From: Sphingomonadales bacterium
Lineage (GTDB): Bacteria; Pseudomonadota; Alphaproteobacteria; Sphingomonadales; Sphingomonadaceae
NCBI GenBank assembly: GCA_025352685.1
Contig: JANXSN010000108.1
Span: forward strand, 1 to 64,000
Length of the DNA stretch: 64,000 nucleotides
Reading direction: 5' to 3'
This document shows, in pieces, positions 24,179-33,861 of the stretch; within the stretch, counting starts at the first letter, position 1; each line of letters starts with the position of its first letter. The translations under genes were made by a program, and so were the position numbers. Under the pieces are notes generated by a model. It searched no databases. It saw only the letters and a program-made list of their open reading frames with translations, and was not told the origin of the DNA.

Positions 24179-26899
24179 ATGCCCAAGTTCCGACTGATGT
24201 TGTCGGCTGCCCCTGTTGCAGTCGCTGTCGCGTTCGCCGCACCTGCCCATGCGCAGGTCAACCCTGCCCCGCAGGCTGCCCAGGAACCCGCCGACAGCAA
24301 TGGCGACATTGTCGTCGTTGCCCAAGGGCGCGCACAGCTGCTCTCTGACGTACCAGTTGCGGTATCGGCGGTTACTGCCGAAACGCTTCAAAATAGCGGC
24401 GCCAACGACATCCGTCAGCTCAACCAGGTTGCCCCGTCGCTCCTCGTATCGTCGACCGGGAACGAGGCCAACGGTTCGGCGCGCATCCGTGGTATCGGGA
24501 CCGTCGGCGACAATCCGGGCCTCGAAAGCTCGGTCGCCGTCTTTATCGACGGCGTCTATCGCTCGCGGTCGGGCATTGGTCTGAACGAGCTCGGCGAGAT
24601 TGAACGCGTCGAAGTGCTGCGTGGCCCGCAGGGTACACTTGGTGGGCGCAACTCGTCGGCCGGGCTCATCAGTATCGTTTCAAAAAAGCCCGAGTTCGAT
24701 TTCGGCGGAAACGCCGAGGCCACATATGGCAATTACAATTATTACCGCCTGTCTGGCAGCATCACGGGGCCCCTGAGCACGACGCTGGCCGCCCGTCTCG
24801 ACGGCGTTTACGTCAAGCGCGACGGATTTTACCGTGACACGACGAACAATGTAGACGTCAACAACCGCGACCGGTTTTTCGTGCGCGGTCAGTTGTTGTG
24901 GAACCCCAGCAGCGATGTCTCGGTTCGGCTGATCGGCGATTATACCCAACGGATCGAAGCCTGCTGCGCCGCCACCTACGTCGACAGCTCGGTCAATCCG
25001 TACATCGGCAATCTGAACAATGTCGCCACGCCGTTGAATTCGACGACGGGCAACAATATCATCAACGTCTTGCGCGACCTCGGGCAACCCTTGTCAGCGT
25101 TCAATCAGGGTTATGGCCGGAACATTTCGGTCAGCCCGGGGCGCACCTTTGCCGGCAAGACGACCGACGGTGGTGTTTCACTGGAAGTCGGTTGGGATTT
25201 CGGGGGCACCAAGCTGACGTCGATCACAGCCTATCGTGATTACAAGAACGGTCAGGGTTCGGATACGGACTACAGCGCGGTCGATATTTTGTATCGCGCT
25301 AACGACAGCGCCAGCAATTATCGCCAGTTCCGCACCTTTACCCAGGAGCTTCGCCTGCAGGGCAAGGCATTCGACGACAAGCTCGACTGGCTGATCGGCG
25401 GTTTTTACGCCAACGAGAAGCTGCAGGTTGCAGACAATCTACGCTTTGGCAGTCAATACGGCCGCTTTGCCACGTGCCGAATCGTCTCTGGCGGCGGTCT
25501 TGCGCCGCTGTATTCGCCGACATCGCCCGGATGTCTTGCTGCCCGCCCGCCGATATTTGGCGCCGCCTCGCCGACCATCTACCAAGCGTTCGATACGCTC
25601 GACAGCATCAACGACAAGGGATCGACGCGCGACCTCTATAACCAGACCAGCAACAACTGGGCGCTGTTTACTCACGACATCATCCATTTGGGCGACAAGC
25701 TCGATTTGACGCTGGGACTTCGCTACACGCACGACGTCAAAAACTTCAATGCGACGTTTGGAAACGATAACGCAGGGTGCGTCGCCAACGAAGCGGCGCT
25801 CACGCCTTTCCTGACCAACCCGAGGCTGGCGGCGGTTTCGGGTGGCCTGATAGGCCTCTCCTGCCAAGGCAATTCGACCGCCGAACTTAACGGCGTCTCG
25901 ATCAACAACCGCCGCAGCGAGGGCGAGTTCACGGGTACCGCGATCCTGTCTTGGCGTCCGATCGACCACTTGTTGGTCTATGGCAGCTACTCACGCGGTT
26001 ATAAGGCAGGCGGCTTCAATCTCGACCGTTCGGCGTTGAAGAGACCAATCTTGGTGATTGGCGGTGTGCCCACAACCACCTTCGCGGCAGCAGGCGGCGC
26101 CCAAGCGCTCGTCGGCAATCTCCAGTTCGACCCCGAAAGGGTCAATGCGTTCGAAGTCGGCGCGAAATATGCCACCGGGCCGTTCAGCATCAGTGTTGCA
26201 GCGTTCAGACAGCAATTCGCAAATTTTCAGCTAAACACGTTTAATGGTGCTGTTTTCCTCGTACAGACCGTAAATGGCTGCAGTACCGCTCTGGACCCGG
26301 CGACCGGCGCGTGCGCCGCATCCAACACGACCTATGGCGTGGTGTCACAGGGCGTTGAACTGGAAGCCGCGTTGCGTCCCGCGCGCAACTTCCGCGTCGC
26401 GCTGGGCTTGACCTACACAGCAGCGAAATATCGAACGAATCTCGTTGGAAACGCATCGGGGGCGCCGCTCGATCCGGCGCTCGGCAAACTACCAGGCAGC
26501 AACCTCTCGAACGCACCGGAGGTTGTCACGACAGGGTCGCTGACCTGGACTCCCGAAATCGGCACCAGTGGCTTGAGCGGTCTGGTTTATATCGATGGTC
26601 GCATGACCGGCGACTATAATACCGGGTCCGACCTGTTCCCGCAGAAAGCACAAGACGGGTTCTTGCTGGTCAACGCCCGTGTCGGCCTGCGCGGTGCCGA
26701 TGAGCGCTGGTCGATCGAGCTGTGGTCACAAAATCTGCTCAATAAAAGCTATGCGCAGGTGGCCTTTAACTCACCATTCCAAGCCGGCACGGCCTCGGCG
26801 CCGTTTGTCAATCCTCAATACCCGGGCGGTCGCCAGCTCTTCTCGCAGTTCCTGGCCGAACCGCGCACTTTCGGTGTGACGGTGCGCGGAAAGTTCTGA
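24179..26899 (+). CDS. TonB-dependent outer-membrane receptor
   Basis: A 906-residue receptor with a signal peptide (MPKFRLMLSAAPVAVAVAFAAPAHAQ). The plug domain follows a TonB-box-like DIVVVAQ and has the standard text (DVPVAVSAVTAETLQNSGANDIRQLNQVAPSLL, RIRGIGT, VEVLRGPQGTLGGRNSSAGLISIVSKKP). The barrel ends in VTVRGKF with a C-terminal phenylalanine, as required for outer-membrane insertion. It is of the sphingomonad 'FecA-like/CirA-like' type whose substrates (siderophores, oligosaccharides, aromatics) cannot be told from sequence. GGAGGAG sits 6 bases before the ATG. No inner-membrane transport gene is adjacent. It converges on glnD, sharing a terminator. Confidence 0.9.
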   Translation: MPKFRLMLSAAPVAVAVAFAAPAHAQVNPAPQAAQEPADSNGDIVVVAQGRAQLLSDVPVAVSAVTAETLQNSGANDIRQLNQVAPSLLVSSTGNEANGSARIRGIGTVGDNPGLESSVAVFIDGVYRSRSGIGLNELGEIERVEVLRGPQGTLGGRNSSAGLISIVSKKPEFDFGGNAEATYGNYNYYRLSGSITGPLSTTLAARLDGVYVKRDGFYRDTTNNVDVNNRDRFFVRGQLLWNPSSDVSVRLIGDYTQRIEACCAATYVDSSVNPYIGNLNNVATPLNSTTGNNIINVLRDLGQPLSAFNQGYGRNISVSPGRTFAGKTTDGGVSLEVGWDFGGTKLTSITAYRDYKNGQGSDTDYSAVDILYRANDSASNYRQFRTFTQELRLQGKAFDDKLDWLIGGFYANEKLQVADNLRFGSQYGRFATCRIVSGGGLAPLYSPTSPGCLAARPPIFGAASPTIYQAFDTLDSINDKGSTRDLYNQTSNNWALFTHDIIHLGDKLDLTLGLRYTHDVKNFNATFGNDNAGCVANEAALTPFLTNPRLAAVSGGLIGLSCQGNSTAELNGVSINNRRSEGEFTGTAILSWRPIDHLLVYGSYSRGYKAGGFNLDRSALKRPILVIGGVPTTTFAAAGGAQALVGNLQFDPERVNAFEVGAKYATGPFSISVAAFRQQFANFQLNTFNGAVFLVQTVNGCSTALDPATGACAASNTTYGVVSQGVELEAALRPARNFRVALGLTYTAAKYRTNLVGNASGAPLDPALGKLPGSNLSNAPEVVTTGSLTWTPEIGTSGLSGLVYIDGRMTGDYNTGSDLFPQKAQDGFLLVNARVGLRGADERWSIELWSQNLLNKSYAQVAFNSPFQAGTASAPFVNPQYPGGRQLFSQFLAEPRTFGVTVRGKF

Positions 26900-26925
26900 T
26901 CCTCGGTTGAAAAAAGGGGCGGTGC

Positions 26926-26951
26926 GCGATGGGTGCATCGCCCTTTTTTTT
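26926..26951 (+). terminator. Intrinsic terminator between TonB receptor and glnD
   Basis: GCGATG-GGTG-CATCGC forms a 6-bp stem with a 4-base loop, followed by CC and eight T. On the other side a run of A (26,910-26,915) precedes GGGGCG, so a longer AAAAAAGGG/CCCTTTTTT outer stem lets it work in both directions. This fits the convergent gene pair. Confidence 0.85.
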
Positions 26952-26955
26952 GGCT

Positions 26956-29712
26956 TCAAGCGGCGGCGACTGCTGGCGTACCGAGACCCTCCGCAGCATC
27001 GAGTAAACGCCGTTCGATCGATTTCAGCCGCAAAAGGCCCTCGATCTTGCCGCCCAGCAGATCAGTGATGTAGAAGGTATCGACCGCACGCTCGCCGTAA
27101 GTCGCGATATGTGCTGAGCGGATCGTAACCTTGGATTCGAACAAGGCAAACGCCAGCGCATAGAGAAGCGCAGGCCGGTCGCGGGCGTTGACCTCGACCA
27201 CTGTATAGCGGTTGGAGGCCTTGTTATCGATCAGCACGTTGGGCTGCACCGCAAAAGCGTTGGCGCGCGGGCGTGACAACGGACGTGCAGCGAGCCGGTC
27301 CGCGAGGCGGTGGCGCCTCGCCAGCGCCTCGCCGATCGCCTTTTCGAGCCGCTGCAGCCGGTCAGCGTCGTCGAACATCCGCCCGAATGGATCCTGAACA
27401 AGGAAATTATCGAGCGCCATGCCATCGCGCGTGGTGTGGATGCGGGCATCGATGATACTGGCGCCCGCAAGATGGATGGCACCCGCAAGCCGATAAAACA
27501 AACCGGGGTGGTCGGGTGTATAGACAGTAACCAGCGTCGCGCCCCGCGCCGGATAGACCTGGGCCGCGACCGTGAGCGGCGCGTCGGCGGCCCCCGCGAT
27601 GGTTCGGGCATTTGCCACCAGCACATCTTCGGGTTCAGCGATCCAGTAGCTGTCGGTCATCCGCCGCGTGTAAGCGTTGAAATCTGCGTCGGACCAGCGA
27701 AGCGATTGACCCAACTCGTTCTGTTTGGCTGTGATCCGCTCGCCCCGTCCGGTCTGCTTATGGCCGAGCCGCAGCATTTCTTCGGCGGCGGTATACAGAT
27801 CCCCGAGAAGCTGGCGCTTCCACCCGTTCCACACCCCGGGACCGACGGCGCGGATGTCGACGATCGTCAGCACGAGCAGCAACCGCAACCGCTCAGGCGA
27901 TTGCACCTGTTCGGCAAAGTCGAGCACTGTTTTGAAATCGGAAAGATCGCGTTTGAACGCCGTCGCCGACATCAGCAGATGCCACCGTACCAACCACGCC
28001 ACGGTTTCAGTCTCGGCAGGCGTCATGCCGAAACGGGGGCAGAGCTTGAGCGCGACGTCGGCTCCCAACACGCTATGATCGCCGCCACGCCCCTTGGCTA
28101 TGTCGTGCAGCAGCACCGAAACATAGAGAACGCGACGCATCATCGTCTGGCGTAGAATCGTCGTCGCGAGCGGATGATCGGTCTGCAGGTCGCCGTGTTC
28201 GATTTGCGCGACGAGTCCGATCGCCCGGATCGAATGCTCATCAACCGTGTAATGATGGTACATGTCGAACTGCATCCGAGCGACAACGCGGCCAAAGTCC
28301 GGCACGAAACGCCCGAATACCGTTGCCTCATTCATCCAGCGCAGGACTGTCTCTGGATCGCGCCGGGAGGTCAGGACTGCTACGAACAGCGCATTGGCGC
28401 GCGGATCATTGCGAACACGCGCATCGATCAAACGGGCATCGCGATTGGCGGCACGCATCGCGGTTGGATGGATTTCGAGGCTCTGGGCATCAGCGACCGC
28501 GAAGATTTCGATCAGGCGGACCGGATCGGCGCGGAACCAATTGTCGTTCGGCAGAGTCAGCCGGCCGCGATCGAGAACAAAGCCGGCAAGCTGGCGTGGC
28601 GCTTTCATGAAGTTGGAAAGCCGCCCAAAACGCCGCCCCTTGGGCGCCAGGCTGTCATCCAGGTGCGCCAGGAAAACACCGGTCAAATCCCCGACAGCCT
28701 TAGCGGTCAGAAAATAATGCTGCATGAAGCGTTCGACTGCCGACCGGCCAGGCCGGTCGGCATAGCGCATCCGGCGGGCAATCTCGGGTTGGACATCGAA
28801 CGTCAGCCGTTCTTCCGCGCGGCCGCTAACGACGTGCAGATGACATCGCACTGCCCAGAGGAAATTCTCGGCCTTTTGGAACTGACGCAACTCAGCTGAT
28901 GTCAACAGCCCCTTGTCGACCAGTTCCGCGACACTGCCGACCCGGTGTACATATTTGCCAATCCAGAACAGCGTGTGCAGATCGCGCAGGCCGCCCTTGC
29001 CTTCCTTGAGATTGGGTTCGACGACATAACGGCTGTCGCCCATCCGTTTGTGGCGCGCATCTCGCTCAGCAAGCTTTTCAGCAACAAATATTCGTGCTGT
29101 CCCGGCGAGCACGTCTCGGTCAAAGCGTCCGGCCGCCTCGTCATAAACGCCCTGATCGCCCCAGACGTAGCGTGCCTCGAGCAACGCGGTGCGAATCGTA
29201 AGGTCGCTCTTGGCCATGCGGACAGTCTCATCGAGCGAGCGTGACGAGTGGCCGACTTTCAGCCCCAGATCCCACAGCGTGTAGAGCATCGACTCAATGA
29301 CCGCTTCGCTCCACCCCGTTGCCTTCCAAGGCGTGAGAAAGGCAATGTCAACGTCCGAGAACGGTGCCATCTCGCCGCGTCCATAGCCCCCTACAGCTGC
29401 CAGGGTCAGTCGTTCGGACGTCGTCGGATTCGACAGGGGATGAAGACGCTGCGTCGCGAAATCATAACCCAGTCGGAGAATCTGATCGGTCAGAAACGCC
29501 TGCGCGGCTGCAGCCGCGTTCCCGGCCGACGGATGTTCGATCAGACGCCGGGCAATTTCTGCCCGTCCCTCATCAAGCGCCGGCTTCAATAGGCGCGCGG
29601 ATGCCTGCCGGAGCGCGGTGCCGTCGCCGGGAAGCGCTGAGAGGCATTCAGCAAGGGCGCGCCGATCAATCAGCGCGCGGCGATTGGGAATCTGATCGAA
29701 GCGTTCGGACAC
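26956..29712 (-). CDS. glnD: Bifunctional PII uridylyltransferase / uridylyl-removing enzyme
   Basis: A 918-residue nitrogen sensor that uridylylates PII when glutamine is low and removes UMP when it is high. Domains: nucleotidyltransferase at about 75-230 with GGYGRGEMAPFSDVDIAF (catalytic D120 and D122), a GlnD helical region, the HD domain at about 490-610 (DEHSIRAIG, LLHDIAKGRGGDHSVLG), and two ACT domains near 705-785 and 820-900 (TLVTVYTPDHPGLFYRLAGAI; YTVVEVNARDRPALLYALAFAL) that sense glutamine. The start is GTG 29,712 with GGGAGG only one base away, so a nearby downstream start is possible. Length is normal for alphaproteobacteria. Confidence 0.95.
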   Translation of the reverse strand: MSERFDQIPNRRALIDRRALAECLSALPGDGTALRQASARLLKPALDEGRAEIARRLIEHPSAGNAAAAAQAFLTDQILRLGYDFATQRLHPLSNPTTSERLTLAAVGGYGRGEMAPFSDVDIAFLTPWKATGWSEAVIESMLYTLWDLGLKVGHSSRSLDETVRMAKSDLTIRTALLEARYVWGDQGVYDEAAGRFDRDVLAGTARIFVAEKLAERDARHKRMGDSRYVVEPNLKEGKGGLRDLHTLFWIGKYVHRVGSVAELVDKGLLTSAELRQFQKAENFLWAVRCHLHVVSGRAEERLTFDVQPEIARRMRYADRPGRSAVERFMQHYFLTAKAVGDLTGVFLAHLDDSLAPKGRRFGRLSNFMKAPRQLAGFVLDRGRLTLPNDNWFRADPVRLIEIFAVADAQSLEIHPTAMRAANRDARLIDARVRNDPRANALFVAVLTSRRDPETVLRWMNEATVFGRFVPDFGRVVARMQFDMYHHYTVDEHSIRAIGLVAQIEHGDLQTDHPLATTILRQTMMRRVLYVSVLLHDIAKGRGGDHSVLGADVALKLCPRFGMTPAETETVAWLVRWHLLMSATAFKRDLSDFKTVLDFAEQVQSPERLRLLLVLTIVDIRAVGPGVWNGWKRQLLGDLYTAAEEMLRLGHKQTGRGERITAKQNELGQSLRWSDADFNAYTRRMTDSYWIAEPEDVLVANARTIAGAADAPLTVAAQVYPARGATLVTVYTPDHPGLFYRLAGAIHLAGASIIDARIHTTRDGMALDNFLVQDPFGRMFDDADRLQRLEKAIGEALARRHRLADRLAARPLSRPRANAFAVQPNVLIDNKASNRYTVVEVNARDRPALLYALAFALFESKVTIRSAHIATYGERAVDTFYITDLLGGKIEGLLRLKSIERRLLDAAEGLGTPAVAAA

Positions 29713-29918
29713 GCCTCCCGTTAGTCGGTTGGATCGACGACGTCACCCATTCACATGTCACTTAAACGCCGTTGCGTCCCCGAGATGGGGAGAGCCCCTT
29801 GCGCCTTGGCGCTTACCCGTACGCCCCGAGCGTGCCGATCATGCTCGCTTGAGACAATGTGCACCGCATCACCGATCCGTCATGCGCGCGACGTCGGCTC
29901 ACGGCGTGCCTTCAAACT
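29713..29918. other. Gap between glnD and OYE gene
   Basis: About 200 bases with no supported gene, terminator or promoter. Both flanking genes are on the minus strand, so it should hold the glnD promoter. Confidence 0.4.
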
Positions 29919-31010
29919 TCAAGCTGCCTCCATCGCGAGCGCAGGATAGTCGGTATAGCCTTCGGCACCCTGGGCATACCATGTTTTGAAGTTATCGGGC
30001 GCGAACGGGGCATCGAGACGGAGCCGCTCAACCAAATCAGGGTTTGAAATATAAGGCCGTCCAAAGCTGATCGCGTCGGCAAGGCCGGTAGCCAGATCGG
30101 CTTCGGCGCGTTCGAGATTATACTCCTGATTGAGGACTAGCGGCCCTGAAAAAACCTTCCGGATGTCGGGCGAAACGCGAGGCACATCAGTTTTCCCGAA
30201 ATTGCCAAACTCCTTTTGTTCGCGCAGTTCGAGGAATGCGATACCAATCTCATCCAGCGCGGCTGCGGCAGCGGTGAAGAGGGCGACAGGATTCGAGTCA
30301 TCAGCCCCTTGGGTTTCGCCGTTGGGCGACAGGCGAACGCTGGTGCGGTCGGCACCCACAGCATCGGCAACAGCTTGCGTAACTTCGCGAAGCAACCGGA
30401 TTCGATTCTCGATCGAACCGCCGTAGGCATCGGTGCGCTCGTTTGTGTTATCACGCAGGAACTGGTCAATCAGATAGCCGTTCGCAGCGTGGATCTGGAC
30501 CCCGTCAAATCCGGCGACGATGGCGTTTTGGGCAGCCCGGACGTAGTCAGCGATGATGCGGGGAATTTCGATGAGCTCGAGTGCACGGGCGCAGGCATAG
30601 GGCTTTTTGCCGGCTGCCGTGTGGGCGTCGCCAGGCGCTTTGGTTGCCGACGAGGAAACCGGCGCAGCACCGCCGAGAAAATCCGGATGAACGAGGCGGC
30701 CCATGTGCCAGAGCTGCAGTATGATTCGACCGCCTGCATCGTGAACGGCGTGCGTCACGGGCTTCCACGCCTCGACCTGTTCCGCAGACCAGATACCCGG
30801 CGCCGACGGCCAGCCAGAGCCTTCCTGGGTGATGCCGGTCGCTTCGGCGATAAGCAGCCCCGCAGTCGCACGCTGGCTGTAATACTCAGCTTTCAAGGCC
30901 GTGATCGGCACATGGACACCGCTGCTGCGGCCGCGCGTCAACGGAGCCATCAAGATGCGATTGGGCGCGGCAATGGCGCCAAGCTGAACAGGGTCGAACA
31001 ATGTCGGCAT
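29919..31010 (-). CDS. Old Yellow Enzyme family alkene reductase (NemA-like)
   Basis: A 363-residue FMN-dependent TIM-barrel enzyme that reduces activated C=C bonds (enones, maleimides) or nitro compounds with NAD(P)H. The family text includes LFDPVQLGAIAAPNRILMAPLTRGRS, LQLWHMGRLVHPDF, GFDGVQIHAANGYLIDQFLRDNTNERTDAYGGSIENR (substrate-binding His and Asn in HAAN), RLSPNGETQG and ISFGRPYISNPDL (phosphate binding). The start at ATG 31,010 has AGGAG seven bases before it; the frame is open further upstream. It is divergent from an EamA transporter with about 65 bases between the two starts. Physiological substrate unknown; a detoxification role is typical. Confidence 0.93.
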   Translation of the reverse strand: MPTLFDPVQLGAIAAPNRILMAPLTRGRSSGVHVPITALKAEYYSQRATAGLLIAEATGITQEGSGWPSAPGIWSAEQVEAWKPVTHAVHDAGGRIILQLWHMGRLVHPDFLGGAAPVSSSATKAPGDAHTAAGKKPYACARALELIEIPRIIADYVRAAQNAIVAGFDGVQIHAANGYLIDQFLRDNTNERTDAYGGSIENRIRLLREVTQAVADAVGADRTSVRLSPNGETQGADDSNPVALFTAAAAALDEIGIAFLELREQKEFGNFGKTDVPRVSPDIRKVFSGPLVLNQEYNLERAEADLATGLADAISFGRPYISNPDLVERLRLDAPFAPDNFKTWYAQGAEGYTDYPALAMEAA

Positions 31011-31075
31011 GGGGGCTCCTGAAGAGTTGGAGATGCGTCGGGTTTCTATTTGGGCTCTATAAGATATGGGGCAGC

Positions 31076-31990
31076 ATGCCGGTTCGTCCACCCCAAGAAA
31101 CACTTGGTGCTCCTAAAGCAGATTTCGCCGCACTGATCGCGGCGAATGCGCTGCTTGCTGTCGGTCCCCTGTTTGTGCGCGTTGCCGATGTGGGTCCGAT
31201 TGCGTCGGCGTTCTGGCGCATGGCACTCGCGCTGCCGATCCTGCTCCTGCTTGCCCGGCGCAGCGGCGTCCCACGCCTCTCGCGCAGGCTTATCGTGGTT
31301 CTCGTCCTGTCAGGCGTCCTGTTCGCCGCCGACCTGGCAAGCTGGCACATGGGGATATTGCGGACCAAGCTTGCCAACGCGACGCTGTTCGGCAATTCGA
31401 CGAGCCTGCTGTTTCCGATCTACGGATTCTTCGTCGCACGCCTCTGGCCGTCACAGCGGCAGGGGCTGGCACTAGGGCTTGCTGCGACCGGGGCAATCTT
31501 GCTGATGGGGCAGTCGTACCAGCTGTCGCCTGACCATCTCGTGGGCGACTTGCTTTGTGTGCTGGCTGGAATTTTCTACACTTTCTATTTCGTGATGATT
31601 TCCCGCGCGCGGGAAACGCTTTCGGCGTACCCTCTCTTGGCGCTTTCGACGCTGGCAGGTGCCTTGCCACTATTCGTTTTTGCCGTCACCATGGGCGAGA
31701 CTGTGATGCCGGGCAACTGGACACCACTGATTGGCCTTGCGCTGTGCAGCCAGGTGATTGGCCAGGGCTTGATGGTCTATGTCCTCGGACGTCTCACCCC
31801 TCTTATTATTGGTCTTGGTCTGCTCATCCAACCGATCGTCGCCGCCACAATTGGATGGGGAGTGTTCCACGAACGTCTCGGAATGGCCGACATTGCCGGC
31901 GCCGTGCTGATTGGGCTGGCGCTCCTGCTGGTGCGCCCATCCCCGTCGGCACGCACAAATGAACAGTCGGCGACGAAGACGGGCCGGTAA
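31076..31990 (+). CDS. EamA/DMT-superfamily transporter
   Basis: A 304-residue membrane protein with ten predicted helices arranged as two EamA repeats of five (about 15-150 and 165-290). Typical features are FVRVADVGPIASAFWRMALALPILLLL in repeat one and SQVIGQGLMVYVLGRLTPLIIGLGLLIQPIVAATIGWGVFHERLG in repeat two. DMT carriers export amino acids, nucleotides, metabolites or drugs, and the substrate cannot be predicted. ATG 31,076 is used; the spacer to the divergent OYE gene is short. The terminal residues (ARTNEQSATKTGR) are a polar cytoplasmic tail. Confidence 0.88.
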   Translation: MPVRPPQETLGAPKADFAALIAANALLAVGPLFVRVADVGPIASAFWRMALALPILLLLARRSGVPRLSRRLIVVLVLSGVLFAADLASWHMGILRTKLANATLFGNSTSLLFPIYGFFVARLWPSQRQGLALGLAATGAILLMGQSYQLSPDHLVGDLLCVLAGIFYTFYFVMISRARETLSAYPLLALSTLAGALPLFVFAVTMGETVMPGNWTPLIGLALCSQVIGQGLMVYVLGRLTPLIIGLGLLIQPIVAATIGWGVFHERLGMADIAGAVLIGLALLLVRPSPSARTNEQSATKTGR

Positions 31991-32028
31991 TTGCTTCGAG
32001 GTCGCCTTTGCCATAGCGCGCCAGGGGC

Positions 32029-33210
32029 ATGATCGTTTCTGAGGCCAAATCTGTCGTTGAAGGCATGTTGGCGCCGTTTGGGGTCGATCGCTTTTTCGAT
32101 CTGGTGCGTGCAAGCAGATCCGTTGAGCAGGCGGGAGGGCCTTCTCATCCCCGGGCTGCCCTGCTCGGCAGCGATCCCCAGTCCACGCTGCTTGCGGCGT
32201 TTGCAACACATGCGCAGATACTCGACTGTCACGCTGTAACGCCCTGCGGGCCGCCGCCCGGTCCGGCGGACGTCGCGGATGCGTCGGCGTTCCGGGCGTT
32301 GATCGAGGCCTATCACGATCGCGGTTATACTGTGCGCATCCCCGAGGTGCGCGCGTTGGCAGCGCCACTCCTGAGCTTTACGCGGGCACTCGAAGCACTG
32401 CTCTGTCAGCGGGTCGAAGCTTCGGCATTCTGGAGCCGAGCCGGCGCTCGCGCGAAAATCCATTATGATGACAACGACAACATCTCCATCCAGCTTAGCG
32501 GTCGCAAACGCTGGTACGTATCGACCGATCCCGCCGGGCTTCAGAATACGTGGCGCGATGTCGCCGAACCGCAGCCGCACCTTGAACGCCACAGGGTCAT
32601 CGACGTGGGGCCCGGCGACTTGGTCTATGTGCCGCGCGGAACGCCGCACAGTGTCGCGTCCACGACCGACTCGCTTCATGTTTCCATTCTGTTCACGCCG
32701 CTGACGCTGCGTTCAGCGATCACCGCTGTCCTCGATCACATGTCCGATCATGTACGCCCGTATCGTGCGACGGCCGCGGCGCAGATTTCAGGGGTTTCAG
32801 GCTTGGCTGCAGAACTCCAGCCAGTCATTGTCGCAGCCCTCGCCCAGCTGACGGAGCAGGCGCGGCAACCAGGCTTCGTCGAGGCCGCGCTCAATAAGCG
32901 TGCAAACCGCGAAGTGGGCAAACTCGAACGTCTCGTTCCTGCGGGCACGCCGTTGCCCAAACTCACCCCCGACACTCGGATTCGCCATGCGACGTTAGCC
33001 ATGGTGCATCTCTTCGATGCAGGCCCCGTTATCGACCTTGCCTTACCCGGCGGGCATCTTTCAATTCACGCAGGTGCGGCCAGGGCCCTAGCGTTTGTCA
33101 CGGAGACGCCAAGCTTTGACGTTCGCGATACGCCCGGTCTTGCGCCCGATGTCAGCATCGCCTTGATCGAGCGGTTGATCGCGGCCGGGTTTCTCGAGCT
33201 TGACCGCTAG
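32029..33210 (+). CDS. JmjC/cupin-like Fe(II)-2-oxoglutarate oxygenase (ROX-like)
   Basis: A 393-residue protein resembling bacterial ribosomal oxygenases (YcfD/ROXA and relatives). In KIHYDDNDNISIQLSGRKRWYV the HxD iron ligands are H145 and D147, with the distal His H207 in VPRGTPHSV. The N-terminal 100 residues (FDLVRASRSVEQAGG) and a helical region after about 240, ending in a winged-helix-like IALIERLIAAGFLELDR, match the family's layout of barrel, dimerisation helices and wHTH. The target in E. coli YcfD is ribosomal protein L16; here it is unknown. It overlaps the convergent PuuD-like gene by four bases at its stop. Confidence 0.8.
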   Translation: MIVSEAKSVVEGMLAPFGVDRFFDLVRASRSVEQAGGPSHPRAALLGSDPQSTLLAAFATHAQILDCHAVTPCGPPPGPADVADASAFRALIEAYHDRGYTVRIPEVRALAAPLLSFTRALEALLCQRVEASAFWSRAGARAKIHYDDNDNISIQLSGRKRWYVSTDPAGLQNTWRDVAEPQPHLERHRVIDVGPGDLVYVPRGTPHSVASTTDSLHVSILFTPLTLRSAITAVLDHMSDHVRPYRATAAAQISGVSGLAAELQPVIVAALAQLTEQARQPGFVEAALNKRANREVGKLERLVPAGTPLPKLTPDTRIRHATLAMVHLFDAGPVIDLALPGGHLSIHAGAARALAFVTETPSFDVRDTPGLAPDVSIALIERLIAAGFLELDR

Positions 33211-33776
33211 AGCGCCCCACCGAGGCTCTGAAGGACCATCGCAAAGAGCATCGGCACCGAGAGGATGGTGTTGGTTCGGCTGAAGATCATGGCCGTTGTC
33301 GCCGCCTTCGCCTTGGTGTCGGCATCGGCCTCGACCAGACCCAAAGCTTTTTTCTGGTTCGGCCAGATCACGAACCACACGTTGAACGCCATGATTAGCG
33401 CCAGATACATGCCAACCCCGATCAAACGGTAGCCAGCCTGGAAGGTAAAGGCCTGATGCGCATAGCCTTTCAGGATGGACACGAGCAGGCCGGTCACAAC
33501 CGTTGCCAGTGCGGCATAGCGGAACCAGAAGAGTGCAGATGGCGCGATATATTTGGAAATGGCCGGCTTCAGTTCGGCGGGCACTTTGGGCATCGTCGGC
33601 ATCTGGACGAAGTTGAAATAGTAGAGAAGACCAATCCACATGACGCCGGAAATGACATGGAGAAACGTCATCCAGCCGATGATGTTGGCCGAAGAATTGC
33701 TCCAAAACAGCAACGCCAGCATCAGCAAAAAGCCCGTTGCTACGACTGCGTTCAGATTGCCGAAGAATTTAGCCAT
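33207..33776 (-). CDS. PuuD-like (urate hydroxylase N-terminal) membrane protein
   Basis: A 189-residue polytopic membrane protein (about five helices): NLNAVVATGFLLMLALLFWS, WMTFLHVISGVMWIGLLYYFNFVQMP, SALFWFRYAALATVVTGLLV, RLIGVGMYLALIMAFNVWFVIWPNQKKALG and TILSVPMLFAMVL. The set is typical of the membrane part of urate hydroxylase PuuD (DUF989), but the C-terminal cytochrome c-like domain of true PuuD is missing, so urate oxidation is unlikely on its own. ATG 33,776 (or 33,779) follows AGGGG. It is divergent from COQ9 across a short spacer and convergent with the JmjC-like gene. Function unknown. Confidence 0.75.
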   Translation of the reverse strand: MAKFFGNLNAVVATGFLLMLALLFWSNSSANIIGWMTFLHVISGVMWIGLLYYFNFVQMPTMPKVPAELKPAISKYIAPSALFWFRYAALATVVTGLLVSILKGYAHQAFTFQAGYRLIGVGMYLALIMAFNVWFVIWPNQKKALGLVEADADTKAKAATTAMIFSRTNTILSVPMLFAMVLQSLGGAL

Positions 33777-33823
33777 CATCGACCCCTTGATTGAATACGC
33801 CGGCGCGCCCCTCACGCCGTTGA

Positions 33824-33837
33824 CTAGCGATGCCTAG
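33824..33837. repeat. CTAG-type inverted repeat, copy 1
   Basis: CTAGCGATGCCTAG: two CTAG half-sites with a six-base spacer in the intergenic region between the PuuD-like gene and COQ9. A second, nearly identical site occurs 711 bases away, upstream of feoA. CTAG is rare in proteobacterial DNA. Confidence 0.4.
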
Positions 33838-33861
33838 CAGCCCATTTCATCTGTGTCACCG

